From Halichondria panicea (taxonomy: Eukaryota > Porifera > Demospongiae > Suberitida > Halichondriidae): a stretch of 64,000 nt of DNA. The translations under genes were made by a program, and so were the position numbers. The stretch is from assembly GCF_963675165.1 (NCBI RefSeq), contig NC_087392.1, forward strand, positions 3,927,442 to 3,991,441. Direction: 5' to 3'. Below the pieces are notes generated by a model. The model made no database searches. It was not told where the DNA came from and saw nothing but the letters and a program-made list of their open reading frames with translations. Of the stretch, positions 14,601-26,011 are shown in pieces. Numbering within the stretch: position 1 is the first letter of the stretch; each line of letters begins with the position of its first letter.

Positions 14601-15111
14601 TTGAGGAGACAACTGATTGTCTTACTGTCAGTATAACAATCCTGCTGCTGATTTTAGACTTCATTTCCATGCTTGAGGCTATATGTGATCCAGGACACTA
14701 CTTAGTTACACAATCTTAGCTATAATTATTATAGGTGCTATTGGTACATAGCCATAAAAAAACGGTGAAAAAAGCGCTATGTACTGCTAGCTCTTTCTAA
14801 ACAATCTAGAAAAAATTTTGGGAATTTCCACATAATACACATCATCAAGAAGCATGCATGGAAATGAAGTTTTGGGGGGTCTTAGAAAGCTCTGTGTAAG
14901 GCCTCAAACATAAAAAAAGTGTTTCGCGGCGTTACGGTGGGGGACAACATGCATCGTTTCAGGATTAAGCCACACCCCCTGCACAAAAGTCTATGTTTTA
15001 ACTTCCTTTGCCAATCCCTCTCTTCTTTATCTATGATAGAACACAATGTTCTTGAAAACCCACCTCTGCCTTGCATTGTTGGATCAGCTCTTCATTGTGT
15101 TTTCCAGCCAT
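2604..15111 (-). CDS. SGSM: Small G-protein signalling modulator, RUN + TBC RabGAP (SGSM1/2-like), 16 exons
   Basis: Exons on the minus strand, in coding order: 15111-15064, 13996-13921, 13827-13554, 12648-12581, 12530-12446, 9019-8875, 7478-7373, 7194-7028, 6838-6514, 6286-6132, 5661-5590, 5129-4720, 4508-4286, 3743-3632, 3471-3304, 2695-2604. All junctions are GT..AG and every phase matches, giving about 841 residues. The order follows SGSM1/2: N-terminal RUN domain (LWIRMAILEGKL), the SGSM box LFGKNNILVKP, a mid-region (CLDPPL, KHVFRI), then TBC. TBC has the arginine finger IDKDVPR and glutamine finger YSQG, so Rab GAP catalysis should be intact. The family accelerates GTP hydrolysis by Rabs and binds Rap/Rab GTPases on endomembranes. 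The linker before the arginine finger is shorter than in vertebrates. Introns of 3.4 kb (9020-12445) and 1.4 kb (7479-8874) are filled by transposons. The first exon (16 codons) is the least certain. The SGSM1 versus SGSM2 assignment is not resolved. Confidence 0.9.
2765..3190. repeat. Dispersed repeat B ('TAGACTCTCGCTATTC'), copy 1
   Basis: Carries the words AGTAGACTCTCGCTATTCTG, GGTTTGGCACGGATTGCTAG, TTTGGGGCAGCCAGTAC and GGGCGAGTTTTGCAGTAAAC. These are shared with copies at 10,862-11,270, 30,945-31,225 plus 32,279-32,380, 54,455-54,582 and 59,735-59,850. Sub-segments occur in both orientations, as in a foldback DNA element. It lies in the last SGSM intron. Confidence 0.75.
3768..4044. repeat. 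Pogo/Tigger-type MITE with TA target duplication
   Basis: Terminal inverted repeats CAGTTAAGCCTCGATTATCC (left) and its near complement ATAATCGAGGGCTCAACTG (right) are flanked on each side by TA (3766-3767 and 4045-4046). CAGT termini and TA duplication are hallmarks of pogo-like Tc1/mariner elements. The element has no transposase. It lies in an SGSM intron, 24 bp upstream of the exon that begins at 3743. Confidence 0.85.
5172..5490. repeat. MITE family 'TAGGCCCTGATAAATTATGC', copy 2
   Basis: Minus-orientation relative of the 1,738-2,096 element, in an SGSM intron. Shared words include CCCATTATTCTATTCTTTAA, TTCTTGAAAAATGTGCC, AACTGACACA and AATGATCTTTACCAAAAATG. Its termini are more worn than in the other copies. 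Confidence 0.8.
5691..5918. repeat. MITE with GTGTCATACAGG ends
   Basis: Inverted ends GTGTCATACAG and CTGTATGACAC enclose G-rich and C-rich runs (AGAGGGGGGGAAAT; ATATCCCCCCTC). The insertion lies 30 bp from the acceptor of the SGSM exon starting at 5661. Related sequences occur at 9,519-9,760 and 13,200-13,550. Confidence 0.75.
7564..8138. repeat. Dispersed 0.6-kb repeat ('GATGCCTCGGTGG'), copy 1
   Basis: Begins with GCACCGCGGGTGCTGATGCC and ends with GCATACTGAGGCATAA. An inverted full copy lies at 39,160-39,757 and an interrupted copy at 9,108-9,985. A partial copy near 37,730-37,850 shares CTCTTGCAGCTACCAATAGC and GTGCAGAGCTAACT. It lies in the SGSM intron 7479-8874. Confidence 0.8.
8409..8799. 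repeat. Pogo-type MITE, TIR CAGTATTTACTTGATTAAAC
   Basis: The left end CAGTATTTACTTGATTAAAC and right end GTTTAATCAAGTAAATACAG... are inverted copies differing at one base near the tip, flanked by TA (8407-8408, 8800-8801). AAACGCCC words repeat inside. No transposase is encoded. It lies inside an SGSM intron, 76 bp from the donor of the exon ending at 8875. Confidence 0.85.
9108..9985. repeat. 0.6-kb repeat copy 3, interrupted by two nested MITEs
   Basis: The left end GATGATGCCTTGGTGG and right end CACGCACTGAGGCA match copy 1, as does the internal AATCAACCATGATTAT. The middle is displaced by a foldback element (about 9,164-9,518; arms TGTCAAGGTTAGACTCGCTG and CAGCGAGTCTATGTCAAGG) followed by a GTCATACAGG-family MITE (about 9,519-9,760). 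It lies within SGSM intron 9020-12445. Confidence 0.75.
10862..11270. repeat. Dispersed repeat B, copy 2
   Basis: Shares CAGTAGACTCGCTATTTCGG, GGCTCTCTAAAGT, GGCACGAATTGCTAGCTATA and CAGTACTGGCTGCCCCAAAC with repeat B copy 1. A TA microsatellite at about 10,915-10,945 is inserted in it. It lies inside an SGSM intron. Confidence 0.75.
13140..13550. repeat. Compound GTCATACAGG-family MITE pair, head to head
   Basis: Two diverged units of the family at 5,691 and 9,519 face each other around TGTATGACACCTTGACATAG (13,303-13,322). Each has the GGAGCTAGGGGG / CCCCCCTAGCT hairpin. Shared flanks are GTATGACTGAGTGTCCATAG and CTGGCAATTTTACA. It abuts the donor of the SGSM RUN-domain exon ending at 13,554. 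Confidence 0.7.
14061..14241. repeat. MITE family 'ACCGTATAGCG', copy 1
   Basis: The left end ACCGTAAAGCGGGTAATTTT mirrors the right end AAAATAACCCGCTACAC. Related elements lie at 20,200-20,405, 28,684-28,919 and 46,854-47,060. It is in SGSM intron 1. Confidence 0.65.
14526..14588. repeat. Hairpin GTTACTCGAGGCTGTCT
   Basis: TTACTCGAGGCTGTCT is followed 14 bases later by its exact reverse complement AGACAGCCTCGAGTAA. This makes a 16-bp stem within SGSM intron 1. There are no signs of a known RNA family. Confidence 0.6.
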
Positions 15112-15540
15112 AGCCACTATATGCAACTTGACTGCATTCCTCACTCAAGCTTTTGAGCTATCTACTAGTACAGACCATACATGTTTAATATCCCCTGGAT
15201 GGAAACTTATCATATAGACGTAGACGTAGACGGTGCACTGGCCTTGGGAAGCATGCATGAACTTTTGAGATCGAGGGGGCCCCCGGCCGTGCTTTGTCAC
15301 CACGCCCCCTTCACAGATATTCACAACTAGTCGATTAATTTTTAGATAACTACTGAAAATCCTGCATGAAACCATAGAACTCTTCAATCTATGATGAAAC
15401 ACACTGTGGATGCAGCATTTCCTGCCCAAATAAAAGGTTATCTTTCTAAAATGGTCTTGATACTAGTACAGTACCCGTACCCAGACAGCTTCCCAGTTAA
15501 TAGCTGAATAATCATATTTTATAAGTTTGTGAAAATCAAT

Positions 15541-18500
15541 TCAGAGAACTCCAAACGTTTTCTTGAGTTCAATTAAAAGTTGCCAGTCATTGGCATGCAT
15601 GTCTTCTCTGAAATAGTTCTTCACGGCATCAATACTCTCACGGCTGATCTACAGGGGCAATAAAACAAAGAAGGACATTAATAATCATGATGGACTCGAA
15701 CGCTAAAAGGCAAGCAGTGGCTAGGCCCTGAATAATTGGGAATAATAGAGGCAACAATGTCCATTTTTGGTACAGATCATTACATTAAGTTTTGCATAAC
15801 GATGTTCTCATGGCAAAAAATGGCTGAAGGTGATATGGTCAAAGTCAACAAGATAACACTGAGAATCATGATAATTATATTAATTATGTCTTGTGTCAGT
15901 TGTATGCTGCTGTGTTTATGTCTACGTTTTAATGATCACATTTTTGGGGAATAATCGGATTATTTATGAGGCACATTTTTCAAGAATTAAAGAATAGAAT
16001 AATGGATGAAAAGAAAAGCATAATTTATCAGGGCCTAGAGCAGTCGGTACGAAAATCATACTGGCACAAGTAAGCCATGCAAGAACTATAAAAGAATGCG
16101 GCTGAAGGCCCGGACACTGGTATAGATTAGTTGATTAATTCACATGTATATTTATATAATTTATGCAGAGTGCCAAATTTTCGAGAACCATAATAATTAT
16201 ACTTTGCAGATTCCTCAAAATAAACACTTAATTTACCATTATTTTTGAGGATTGCCCCTTTACACTACTGGGAGTGCACAATTTCGAGATTTAGGAATAA
16301 TGTGCCTTGAAAATTTGGCACTACACCTGTCACCATGTATATATACGGCAACAAAAACACACCCTCTGGATGTACATTTTTTTGTACTGTACGTACCTTA
16401 CTGACAAGAGTGTCAGTGTGGTCAAAGTGTCTCCCATAGAGACGTGGAGCATCCCCCGTGCACTCTATTCTGATGCACACCTCCACCCCCTGTCTGGCCA
16501 CCTCCACACTCTTGTGGTTCACCTCCAGGCTAGTCACCACACCAATGTCTGTAAACTGTAAGGACAAGAATAGGAAAGGGGGCATTAAAGTTTGCACTAT
16601 TGACATAAGAGCATATCACTCTCAACCAAGTAATCCACAGGTTGTATGAAGCTTCATAGAAAAGAATTATGCACAGTTGAGTTAAAATCTCAACTGTATT
16701 ATTTGTTTTGGAGGTTTCTATGGGATTTAGAGGCCCAACTGTACTGATTTAGTGTCCCAAGCGTTGTGAGGGTACTACAAGTGGCTGTGGGCTTCTAAAT
16801 CACATGGACTAGTAGTGCGCATACACAAACCTTGCCTCGCGGCTTGAATACAATACAAAAAGCTTACTTCGCTTGACAACGGAATACTAAGTAAGTAGCA
16901 GGTATACGAAGTCCCATAGTATTATATAACTATACAGTCATGTACCTCCTCTGAGGCACATTTTCCATGTGTACTTCCCCTACATGTAGATTTTATCATA
17001 ACTAGTGTCTAAGATGTATTATTGTTGTGGTACTGTGCTATGACACTGCGTAACTCACATTTTTGCTTGGCACAGTGAGGGGAGTGCCTGGTCTGATAAC
17101 ACCCGCCTCCACAACCACACCCACTACAATTGGGTCTCGGGTGTTGAACACACATTCAGGTAAGATTCTTAGCTTGCAAGGGAACACGGCAACGTTATCA
17201 AATTCCTTTCTCTTCCGGTCCCGATATTCCTACAGCACAAGATTGTATCATGTCATGTTAATCAGATTAGTGCGTCAAAACAAATCAAATCTTGAGTCAG
17301 CAGTCGCGTAGTGCCTAGCGTTACTTAGTACACTAGGAAGGTTGAGGACTAAAGACGTCTAAGTATAAAAGGTAACTGCATGGCGTTGAGAAATACGAAC
17401 GGTACGCTAAAGATTTTATCCCTCCAATCAGTAACTACCTGTCTATGTTTGAGGAAGGCATCAAACAAGTGATAGATGATGTCAGCCGTGAATATCTTGA
17501 CACCCAAACCATCTGCCATTTCCTGTGCTTCTCGCTCCACTTTGACGTCAAACGCCAAGATGACTGCCCACCTGTGAGTGGGTTGGAGGGGTGATCAGCT
17601 ACATGTAGTGTGCTTACATATACAAGGAGATCAAAGTGTGAGTACACGCATAATTATCTGGTTTTACATATACCGTTGAGGACATACATTTAACGTGTAC
17701 AATCGGAATAGGTTTTCTCTACTGCATGCTTAAGATTGGGTGACAATAATGTACTAGCGATTGAAACAACACAAGTCAAGACCTCATGCCCTTATAATTA
17801 CATTGGTGTCTTTGTGTATACACTTACAGATCTATACTACATGTTAAGCGCAGTTAACTTGTAAACATGTACAGTATAATATGCATAATTATTATGCTGC
17901 ATGCAGCACTCACTGGCTGTCGTGCTCCAGCATGACAGAGGACTTCATCACGTCTCGTTTATGTACGGGCCCAATGTTCACACCACAGTACTGCAGTCAA
18001 TACAATTATGAATCTGTTATACATGTAAATGCATACTGTAACAGTACATGTAGATGTAGATGCATACAGTTACATGACTAATTGTACTGTAAACATAAGT
18101 AATCAAATGAAAGCTGTTAATTAATTATAATAGCAGAAGGAGAAACACATAATTATATTATTATTAACTCATTTATACAACATGCATACAGTACATTCCG
18201 ATCTCACGCACATTTTTTCGAAACTCAATATAGTTCCATCACTCGTATAATTTATAATCCATACCGGTATTTTAGACTGTTTGAGAAACTCTAACAGAGC
18301 CTCCAGTGATCCGAGAGTGGAGGCCTGCACATACACACCTCTCTCTTGCAGCTTGATAGCACTCAGAGCAGACTTGAACGCCCGACTAGCCTCATCCTGA
18401 TAGAGGCACACAAGTCAATAGGGTGTATGCTATTATAGCTTAATTTCACTAGTGCATGATTACGATAATAATTGTATAATAATAATTATTACCGTATTAC

Positions 18501-21500
18501 TAGAATGTTTTGCGAGCATCAAACATTTGCAAATTTTGCGAGGGTTGATCAATTCGCAACAATTAAATCCGCAAAACCTAAATTATTACTAGTAGATACA
18601 CCCGATCCTTTCTAGAATGCAATAGTTAGATCGCAAAGGGTCAAATTATCTACTGATTTGGCTCATTCGCAAAGGTTTTTCACCCGCAAAATATTCTAGT
18701 AATACGGTAACCGATTATAGCCTCACTTCGCTCAAAATTATTTCCCCTGGGCCAGTTGCCTGGTTGGTAAGCTCAGTACACAATGTATAACGGTTTTCAA
18801 TTCCACCTCCTCACACGTACACACACCTTGAGTACATCCACCTCATCCTGCTGATGGGCGACAAGTAGGGGGGTCCCTGCTACTGTCTTATCCAGCTCCC
18901 CCTTAGCCGTGATTTTAACCCCCTGAGCAGCAATCACTTTCGAGGGGGTTAGGTAGGCATTTTTAACCCTCAGCTCCCTCAGAGGTTGTGGCATGAGCAG
19001 AGCCCTGATAGTGGTAACGAACGGTCCGTCGATCCCTGTGAGTATGATAGTATCCCCTTCCTTCAGCTCTCCGTTACGGAGGATGACGTCCACTGTTGTG
19101 CCCAGTCCACTGATCACTTTCACCTGTACAATTCATTTCACATGATTAGGTACGTAAATACATTGTAGGTTTAAAATATCTGTATCTGTTACTACTGGGT
19201 GAATACGAAATTTTACCGGTGTAAATGTACATGTACATCGGAAATGATATTGGTGTATATTTCATACTACATGTATATGCTGTGCAAATCACAAATTTGA
19301 GGGTATTATAATCAATTCAAGCACTGTACAATAATTATATAACATGTACGTACATGTACATGTCAATTGTGCAATGTACAGTTATGTGCACTACATGGTA
19401 TGGATCAGGTTATTGGTACCTCCATAACGACAGCCTCGACCTCCCTGGAAAGCATGAGCTGTTTGGAGAGCAGTTTCTGAGAATAGGTGACCACCAGAGC
19501 AATGAGGTCCCCCATCCCGTCACCAGTTATGGCTGAGGTGGGTACCATGGGGAGGTACTCACTGAAGTCAACCTTCTCCCAAAACAACGCCACATTCAAT
19601 TCCTGTCAGCATGGGTAAACGTGTGAGTGAGTATCAAGATTCCCAATGTAGAGAGGAAAATCCTATGATAAATTTCTCTGTAAATCAAAACTCTACTTCT
19701 TTCAGTACTTTTTAACCTCCCACTAAAGGAAAGACTTTATACAAAGGCTGCTAGCAAATTCTCCTTTGGTTCAACGTACACATAGACACTGTATTGAATA
19801 TTACATACATGTACAGCATGCTCATGAAACACTAGTATTGCAAGTGAGCATCATAATTATGTCACCGAAAAAACTCACCTTCTCAGCAAACTGCCTGACA
19901 GCCACCTTGACCATCTCGTCGAACTGGTCCCTGGTGTTGGTCTTCTGTCTCTTGAGGGTCTCCCTCACTCCAGAGTTAGGGTTGCGTTGCCAGTCAAACA
20001 GACGGTCAATCTGTGTGGTGCGAAATTTTACTTTAATGCTAGACTCATTACCCAAAAAGCTACTAAATGGCTTATCTTGACATATCCGTGGTATTTTTAA
20101 TTAAGGCATCAATACACTCAAACATTAAAAGAAGCCAAAACCTAAGGTTGGCAATTAAGGGTCAACCTCCCTAAGAGCGGTGTGTTACTGCTTATTTTTA
20201 TCGCAAAGCAAATAATTTTCGGGGGACAGAAATAATGTTTGCGTGGTTTTCGTGGTTGAAACCCCGAGCACAAATATTTTACCCACAAATGTGTCAATCA
20301 TTGACCACATTTACCTGCAACCACGACATTATAACCCACGACTGCATGACTAAATATTGCTCAACCACGAATGTTTTGACCCCCGGAAATTACCCTCTGT
20401 ACGGTATGTGCATGTACAGTACTACGTAACATCTATTACACACGACACACTATAAAACAACTATTCAAATGTAGTTATAATTATTAGCCAGATGAAGTCA
20501 ATATAATGAATGGTGTGACGTGTTCACCTTATTGAGGGCTATAATGAACGGGGTCCTTCCCTTCATGAGGATGTTGATTGACTCCAGTGTTTGTGGCTCT
20601 AGACCGTGCATCAGGTCTACCACTAGGACTGCTATGTCACACAGTGAAGACCCTCGGGTGCGAAGGTTGCTAGGGGTTAAATGCAATAGTATGGTTTAGA
20701 GAAATCCACATTTTTTATGTGAGTTTTATGAGCTATAGTGTGCATGCATGTAAACACATAATTCTAACAACGATTCATAATTATGTACGCAAGCAAAGAC
20801 AGTTTAAGTACCTGAAAGACTCGTGACCAGGAGTGTCGATGATGAGCAGCCCAGGAAGTTGAATAGTCACTTTCGAAAACTATGGAGTATCAATAATTAT
20901 AATTACATTAAAAGAGGACAGCACTGAAAATAATGTCATGCTTGCATGAGTACACCGTCTGATTCGCTACCAGAGAGTACATGTACATGCGTGTGACTAT
21001 AATTATTACTATTGTCTAAGAGCCTAATCTATTCCAAATCAATGCTTTCATAATATACACTATAGTATATGGAACTCTATGTTACTGCAAATGCTCTGGG
21101 CACAGTTAATATAAAACTGCACAATTTACAGTAACTATTTTTGTCCTAACAGTCTACTCATTACGTGGAAGTTAATGAAAATTCTGAGCACAGCTACTAA
21201 ACGACAAAGAGGTATGTATGTGAAGTTACACGGTTAGATAAGGTTTCGTCTACTTACGCGTGCCACGTCATATGACATGGATACAGTTTAGCTGCACTGT
21301 ACATCCATGTAAATCTACCTCTTTTAGCATCTTGGTCTGCTCTCGAATGGCATCCTGGGGTACGAAGGTGGCCCCTATCTGCTGGGTAATGCCACCCGCC
21401 TCTCCATCCTGGACGTGGGTCTTCCTTATCTTGTCCAAAATCTTTGTTTTCCCTGTGTCGACATGACCGAGGACACACACCACAGGAGAGCGTAGAGTCT

Positions 21501-24500
21501 CTTCAGTGCGGGCAGCCTCAGCATCAATACGCCGGTTCTAGGGAGGGGGCAGAAGTGCGGGAATCTTATTATCATGATAGTACCAGGGTTCATTAGAATG
21601 GACCTACAAGTACGTGTATATATACGTATAGTGTACATATAAACCAGTGGCGGATTTAGACAGGTTCCAAGGGTTACATAATTGAACCGCACTTTTGCAA
21701 TTTTTTATGGCTTTTTGTTGTTGGTGAGTGAGCAATTTTAGAGTCAAACTACACCACATAACTAGCTAACCCTATCGTTTGTCTTGTAGCTTAGCCAAAT
21801 ATTTCTATCACCCAGAAAAGAATGAACAGGGTAAGCTAAGCTTCTAGCCAGAACAATTGTGACAGGAAATGATGCAAATACTTAATGATGTATGAGATCA
21901 GAAGTGGTTAACCTAAAAAATTTCGCGCTGCGTTGCTCATAATAATTTCTATTTCCTGGATCCGCCATTGTGCACTGTTAAAACTTTCCCAGGGTTGTAT
22001 CTAAAGGGGAAGGCATGGGATACTTCCTCCCTAAACATTTAACTTCCCAGTATACAATTTTACTAGTAGGATGTTAGCGCATACGCAAAGAGTGTGTGTG
22101 CATGCATGCTATAGTGATTCGAAGGTGTGTATACACATCGTCATAAATGTACATGTATTCTTCTCTTTGCCCTGTCGTACGGTGAGAAATCAGCTTCATC
22201 CTCTCCGTCGTCACTGTCTTCAGAGGAGGTGCTTTCTGACTCCGCCCCACTATCATCCTCGGAGGAGACGTCCACTACCTGCATAGGGTCGCAACCTCAC
22301 ATCACACATGAGCTTCAATATTGTTACACGTACAGTGTCGTGTAAATTCATTAAGGGGACTGTAAGGGATGGCTATTTAGATGCCATCATTTGCAATCAC
22401 TATTGAAAAATACGTCCTGCACTTTAGAGGCCATTAATTATATTTACGACACCAAGCATGTACGCTTAAAATATCATGTATTTCTTTTTTAACTAAAATT
22501 TCTGACATCCCTTACACCCTCTACCCCAAGACTAATAACTCAATCTTCCTCAACAACATACACAGGGCCACATCCTCCCACACCACACACACAACATACA
22601 CTTTCTGGTTGTTCCTCAACGTCGTCGCTCTCAGACTCGTCAGTTTTCAAGTCCTCCCAGGTATCTAGAATGTCGTCATCCTGTGTGTGTGTGGGGAGGG
22701 GGGGTGGTGAGGGGTGGTGAGGGGGAGTGTGGGGAGTGTACTACTTACATCCTCTTCTGCTTCAACTGGTGCTGACTCAGCACGATCTTCCGTGGCCACA
22801 CTTTTGGTTAGAGGAATTTCTGCTGGTTCAACAGTTTTCTCTTCAGTACCTACATGAGTAAGTACATGTACATCATTAAACTCATCTGCAAGATACTTAA
22901 CACTACAAAACACAAGATACATTATCCAACTTGATGTGTGCACACACACATGGAAACACTCACTGTCAAGTTGGATCTTGGTTTTCTTGTTCCTCTGCCT
23001 GCTGCCGTAGACCACTTTTTTCTTCTCTCCAACGTCACTCTTGTCAGGAAGTTCAATGCCTGAATGTGTAACATAAAAGTACATGTATAACAGGATACAG
23101 GCTCCAGTAACTACGGCAATACATGTACATCCCTCAAAACATGTGATAAATCACCCCCTCCCAACCCGTCCACTAACCTTGCTCCTTGAGTAAGGCCAGT
23201 CTTGCCTGTCGCAGTGCCTCAGCTTCTTTCTCCTTCTTGGTGACTGGCTTGCCTTCCAATTTACGTCGTTGCTTCTTCTCTCGCTCCTTCTGCTTCAGGC
23301 GTTCCTTACGTTCTTGCTCCAGTCGAAGCTGAGAAAGAGAGGACCTTTGCTTAAGTAAACCCATTTAAATTCATTGTACATGTAGAATGAACTCTGTCTA
23401 TTGTAGAATGTAGAGCAATCCAATACATGTACAGTGCACAAAAGATACATGATCCAGTTACAATAATCTATACATACACACATGGGGTTAGAAATGATCT
23501 GCAACGTGAGGAGTGAGGGTCTTGACTGGCCTACCCTTTACTACTTGTAAAGATGCGTGGATGCACACTTTATATACAATTATGATCATATTCAATTCAC
23601 CTTTTCCAGTATTCTCTGCTCTCGTTCTTCTTCTTCCTTCTGTAGACGTAGAAGTTCTTCCTGTCGCAGTCTCTCCTCCTCTTCCCGAGCAGCCTGCAGT
23701 TTCTTTATCATGCCAACTGGCACTCCCTTACCAGGACGCTTGACTGGCTTCTTCTCTTCTTCTTTGGCTTTCTTCTTTTTCTTCTTCTTCTTGGCTACCT
23801 CCTCTTCTCCGCCATCATCACCACCCTCACCCGTCACACTTGCTCCACCACCAGACGCCTCCGAGGTCTTGTCTGGTTGTATACTTGTCGCCTTGCTCGT
23901 CTCTGTTATAGACAATTCCACAGGTTTCTTTTCGGCAGGGGGTGTGCTAGCAGTTGCAGATGAGGCAAGAGGTTCAGATTCTCCCGCAGCTTCCAAGCCA
24001 GCACTGTAAGGAGAGAAAAAGGAGCTTTGTATTTGGTATGGGATTTGTATGGTTAATTACATAAGTAGGTGACTGTATGTAATAGATACAGGATCAGACC
24101 GAGTGTTTTATAAAACATGTAGGCACAAGCACGATCGAGGGTGAGTTGCCTGTATATTTAAATAGAACACAGGATTCTCATGCTATACATGTACATGCAT
24201 GTGTTTCATATCACGATGGCGGACCCCTTACCAAATCATGCCTCAAGGCTACGCGTCCGTGTATATAACGGAAGGGACTGTATGACTTTTATTATACCCT
24301 TGTTTCCTTGACAACGTGATATAAAATAATTTACTGTACATGTAGATGGGATTGTTACAACAAACACGACAACTTACTCAATTCGTCCCTTCTTTTTCTT
24401 TTTCTTAGCCTTCTTTGAAAGTCTCTCACTGCCATTTTCATTAACATCGATTTTGCCAATCTCAGATGATGCCTGCTCTCCGTCAATCTTGTCTGCAGTC

Positions 24501-25381
24501 GCCTCTCCTGTTTTAGCCGTGGCTGTTGATTGACCTTTGCTTTTGTTTGGTGCCGGTTGGTCACCTTCAACGTTTTCAATTACAGGGGGTGGTTTTTCTC
24601 CCTTCAGAATCTCCGCCTCCATAGCCTCTAGGTCTTCATCATCACTGAGAAGAGAAATAGAATAATTATGACTACTAAAGTGTTGTTGAAAAGTTAGTGG
24701 CGGACATGTCATAACCCTGTTGTATATGTAAATGAGCCGGTGTATGTGCTGATTTGAAAAATACGAATAGGACAATCCTAAAGTACCATTCAAGCTTTGG
24801 ATGACAATCGATACTCTCCAATAAATTCCATTCAAAAATCTAAAACGTACTGTATGACATTGTGCTGGCCAATTATTGTGCAGTCAATCGGCCAACAAAA
24901 GGTATGTATGATGACTAGAGTTCTCTCCAGTGCACTGCATTTCATACGAGCTACCTATTTAATATTTGTACCCAGGTGAGTACATGTGTAACTGGAAAAT
25001 TTGGCAAGTATTATATTTGGCGAATGAGCCATGTGAACCGACTTTGCATTTTTTAATTGGCGTCTCAGGCGTGGCTACTACAGCAATGATATTGCGTCCA
25101 CCAGATAACTTTAATTTGGCAGTGCTATCTTCGCCGGTATCTTACAGATCAGCGAATCCTTTCTTCTTCTTTTTCCCCTTCTTTCCACCAGTGGGAACAG
25201 TTACCACTGGCTCAGTACCCTCCCCCGTCACAGCACCAGCCTCCAACTGAGCCTCCCAGTCCCTAAACACAACATTCAGTATTAATAGCTGAGTAAACCT
25301 AGCTATTAACAAACTGTTGTACAGCAGCAGATACACTTACTGGTCTGGCTCAGATCTGCTTTTCTTTTTCTTTCCACCCAT
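15541..25381 (-). CDS. EIF5B: Eukaryotic translation initiation factor 5B (aIF2/IF2 family GTPase), 21 exons
   Basis: eIF5B joins the 60S subunit to the 48S complex and releases factors by GTP hydrolysis. Coding exons, minus strand: 25381-25341, 25262-25146, 24644-24378, 24003-23601, 23328-23178, 23059-22964, 22849-22749, 22680-22600, 22278-22153, 21537-21319, 20879-20812, 20669-20528, 20010-19879, 19602-19420, 19123-18827, 18396-18265, 17990-17914, 17571-17439, 17229-17059, 16555-16397, 15648-15541. All phases agree; 3,204 bp, 1,067 residues plus stop (human about 1,220). The N-terminal half is a Lys/Glu-rich, low-complexity tail. The GTPase begins near residue 485 with GHVDTGKT, then switch [14 protein letters not shown] near 550, NKID split by an intron near 604, and PTSAITGDG. 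Domains II-IV follow ([47 protein letters not shown]-type GRHFDHTD), ending ELKKTFGVL as in animal eIF5B. The start MGGKKKK matches the family. Confidence 0.97.
15722..16037. repeat. MITE family 'TAGGCCCTGATAAATTATGC', copy 3
   Basis: Left end TAGGCCCTGAATAATTGGGA; right end GCATAATTTATCAGGGCCTA, the reverse complement of the copy-1 left terminus. It is the best-preserved right end of the family and lies in the last eIF5B intron. Confidence 0.85.
16169..16322. repeat. Small MITE, TIR AGTGCCAAATTTTCGAG
   Basis: AGTGCCAAATTTTCGAG at the left is mirrored by CTTGAAAATTTGGCACT at the right, 154 bp overall with TCCTCAAAATAA / TTTTTGAGGA inside. It lies in the last eIF5B intron, 75 bp downstream of the donor at 16,396. 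Confidence 0.75.
18490..18709. repeat. MITE, TIR TACCGTATTACTAGAAT
   Basis: Perfect-looking terminal inverted repeats TACCGTATTACTAGAAT and ATTCTAGTAATACGGTA enclose several TTTGCGAG/CGCAAA words. Termini at TA suggest TA target duplication. It lies in the eIF5B intron between exons 18827-19123 and 18265-18396. Confidence 0.85.
20200..20405. repeat. MITE family 'ACCGTATAGCG', copy 2 (worn)
   Basis: The right end GGAAATTACCCTCTGTACGGTA and left ATAATTTTCGGGGGACA are diverged inverted copies. Internal CGTGGTTTTCGTGGTTG and CAACCACGAATGTTTTG also pair. It lies in an eIF5B intron. Confidence 0.6.
21645..21970. repeat. MITE, TIR CAGTGGCGGATTTAG
   Basis: CAGTGGCGGATTTAG at the left is mirrored by CTGGATCCGCCATTG at the right. 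No coding potential and no clear target duplication were found. It lies in the eIF5B intron just upstream of the P-loop exon. Confidence 0.65.
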
Positions 25382-26011
25382 TGTCTCAGTTGTTGTTGAG
25401 AGGAAATTATCATAAGATCTAAAAATAAATATTCTATAGCTAGCTAGCTAGATTGAAAAAGGGTCTTGCCTCTCCGGGAACCATGTGGGAATGTTTACAC
25501 TTGTGGTAAAGAGTGTCGAATATTTGAGCTAAATCTAATCTAACCATTTTTCTTTGTTATTTTAGTGACCTTGTACCAAACTAAAACTCTGTGCAAAGAG
25601 AATTTCCCTCAGCGCTCATTTTCGGGGGCGTAGCGGCAGCACAAGTGCTATTTGAGTGGGTTATTTTGCCGGCAAAATGATTCCAGACTGTATGTACGTA
25701 CATATACGTACCAGTCATGCAAGAAGCTGCTAAAATTAGAGAATGTCAGGGGAAGCAGATTTTCAGTACATTGACTTAAGACTGCAGAAGTGATCGAGGT
25801 TCTTCTTACTGTATCAAATGTGTGGTTCACTGTACAAACTATATTAAACCACGGCACACACACATTCCACAGAGAGCGGATGCCTACTAGATCTACTAGG
25901 GCCTAGGGAGCAAGTGAAATAGGCCAAGCAGATCATGACACCCTTCACACTGCGGAGACTCAAGTCTTTAGTGTTGAGTCAGCTCCCGGCCAAGGTGACC
26001 GGTAGTTTCAA
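25382..26011. other. eIF5B upstream region
   Basis: Contains the presumed eIF5B 5' untranslated region and promoter, reading to the minus strand. No TATA box is convincing. A tandem TAGC run at 25,437-25,450 is the only local repeat. No coding exon is supported. Confidence 0.4.

Noticed and set aside
16307..16561. Plus-strand frame rich in His/Leu
   Set aside because: Antisense of eIF5B exon 16397-16555 plus a MITE end.
23557..24009. 150-codon plus-strand frame rich in Ser/Pro
   Set aside because: It is the antisense shadow of the eIF5B Lys/Glu-rich exon 23601-24003, whose splice phases and homology are clear.
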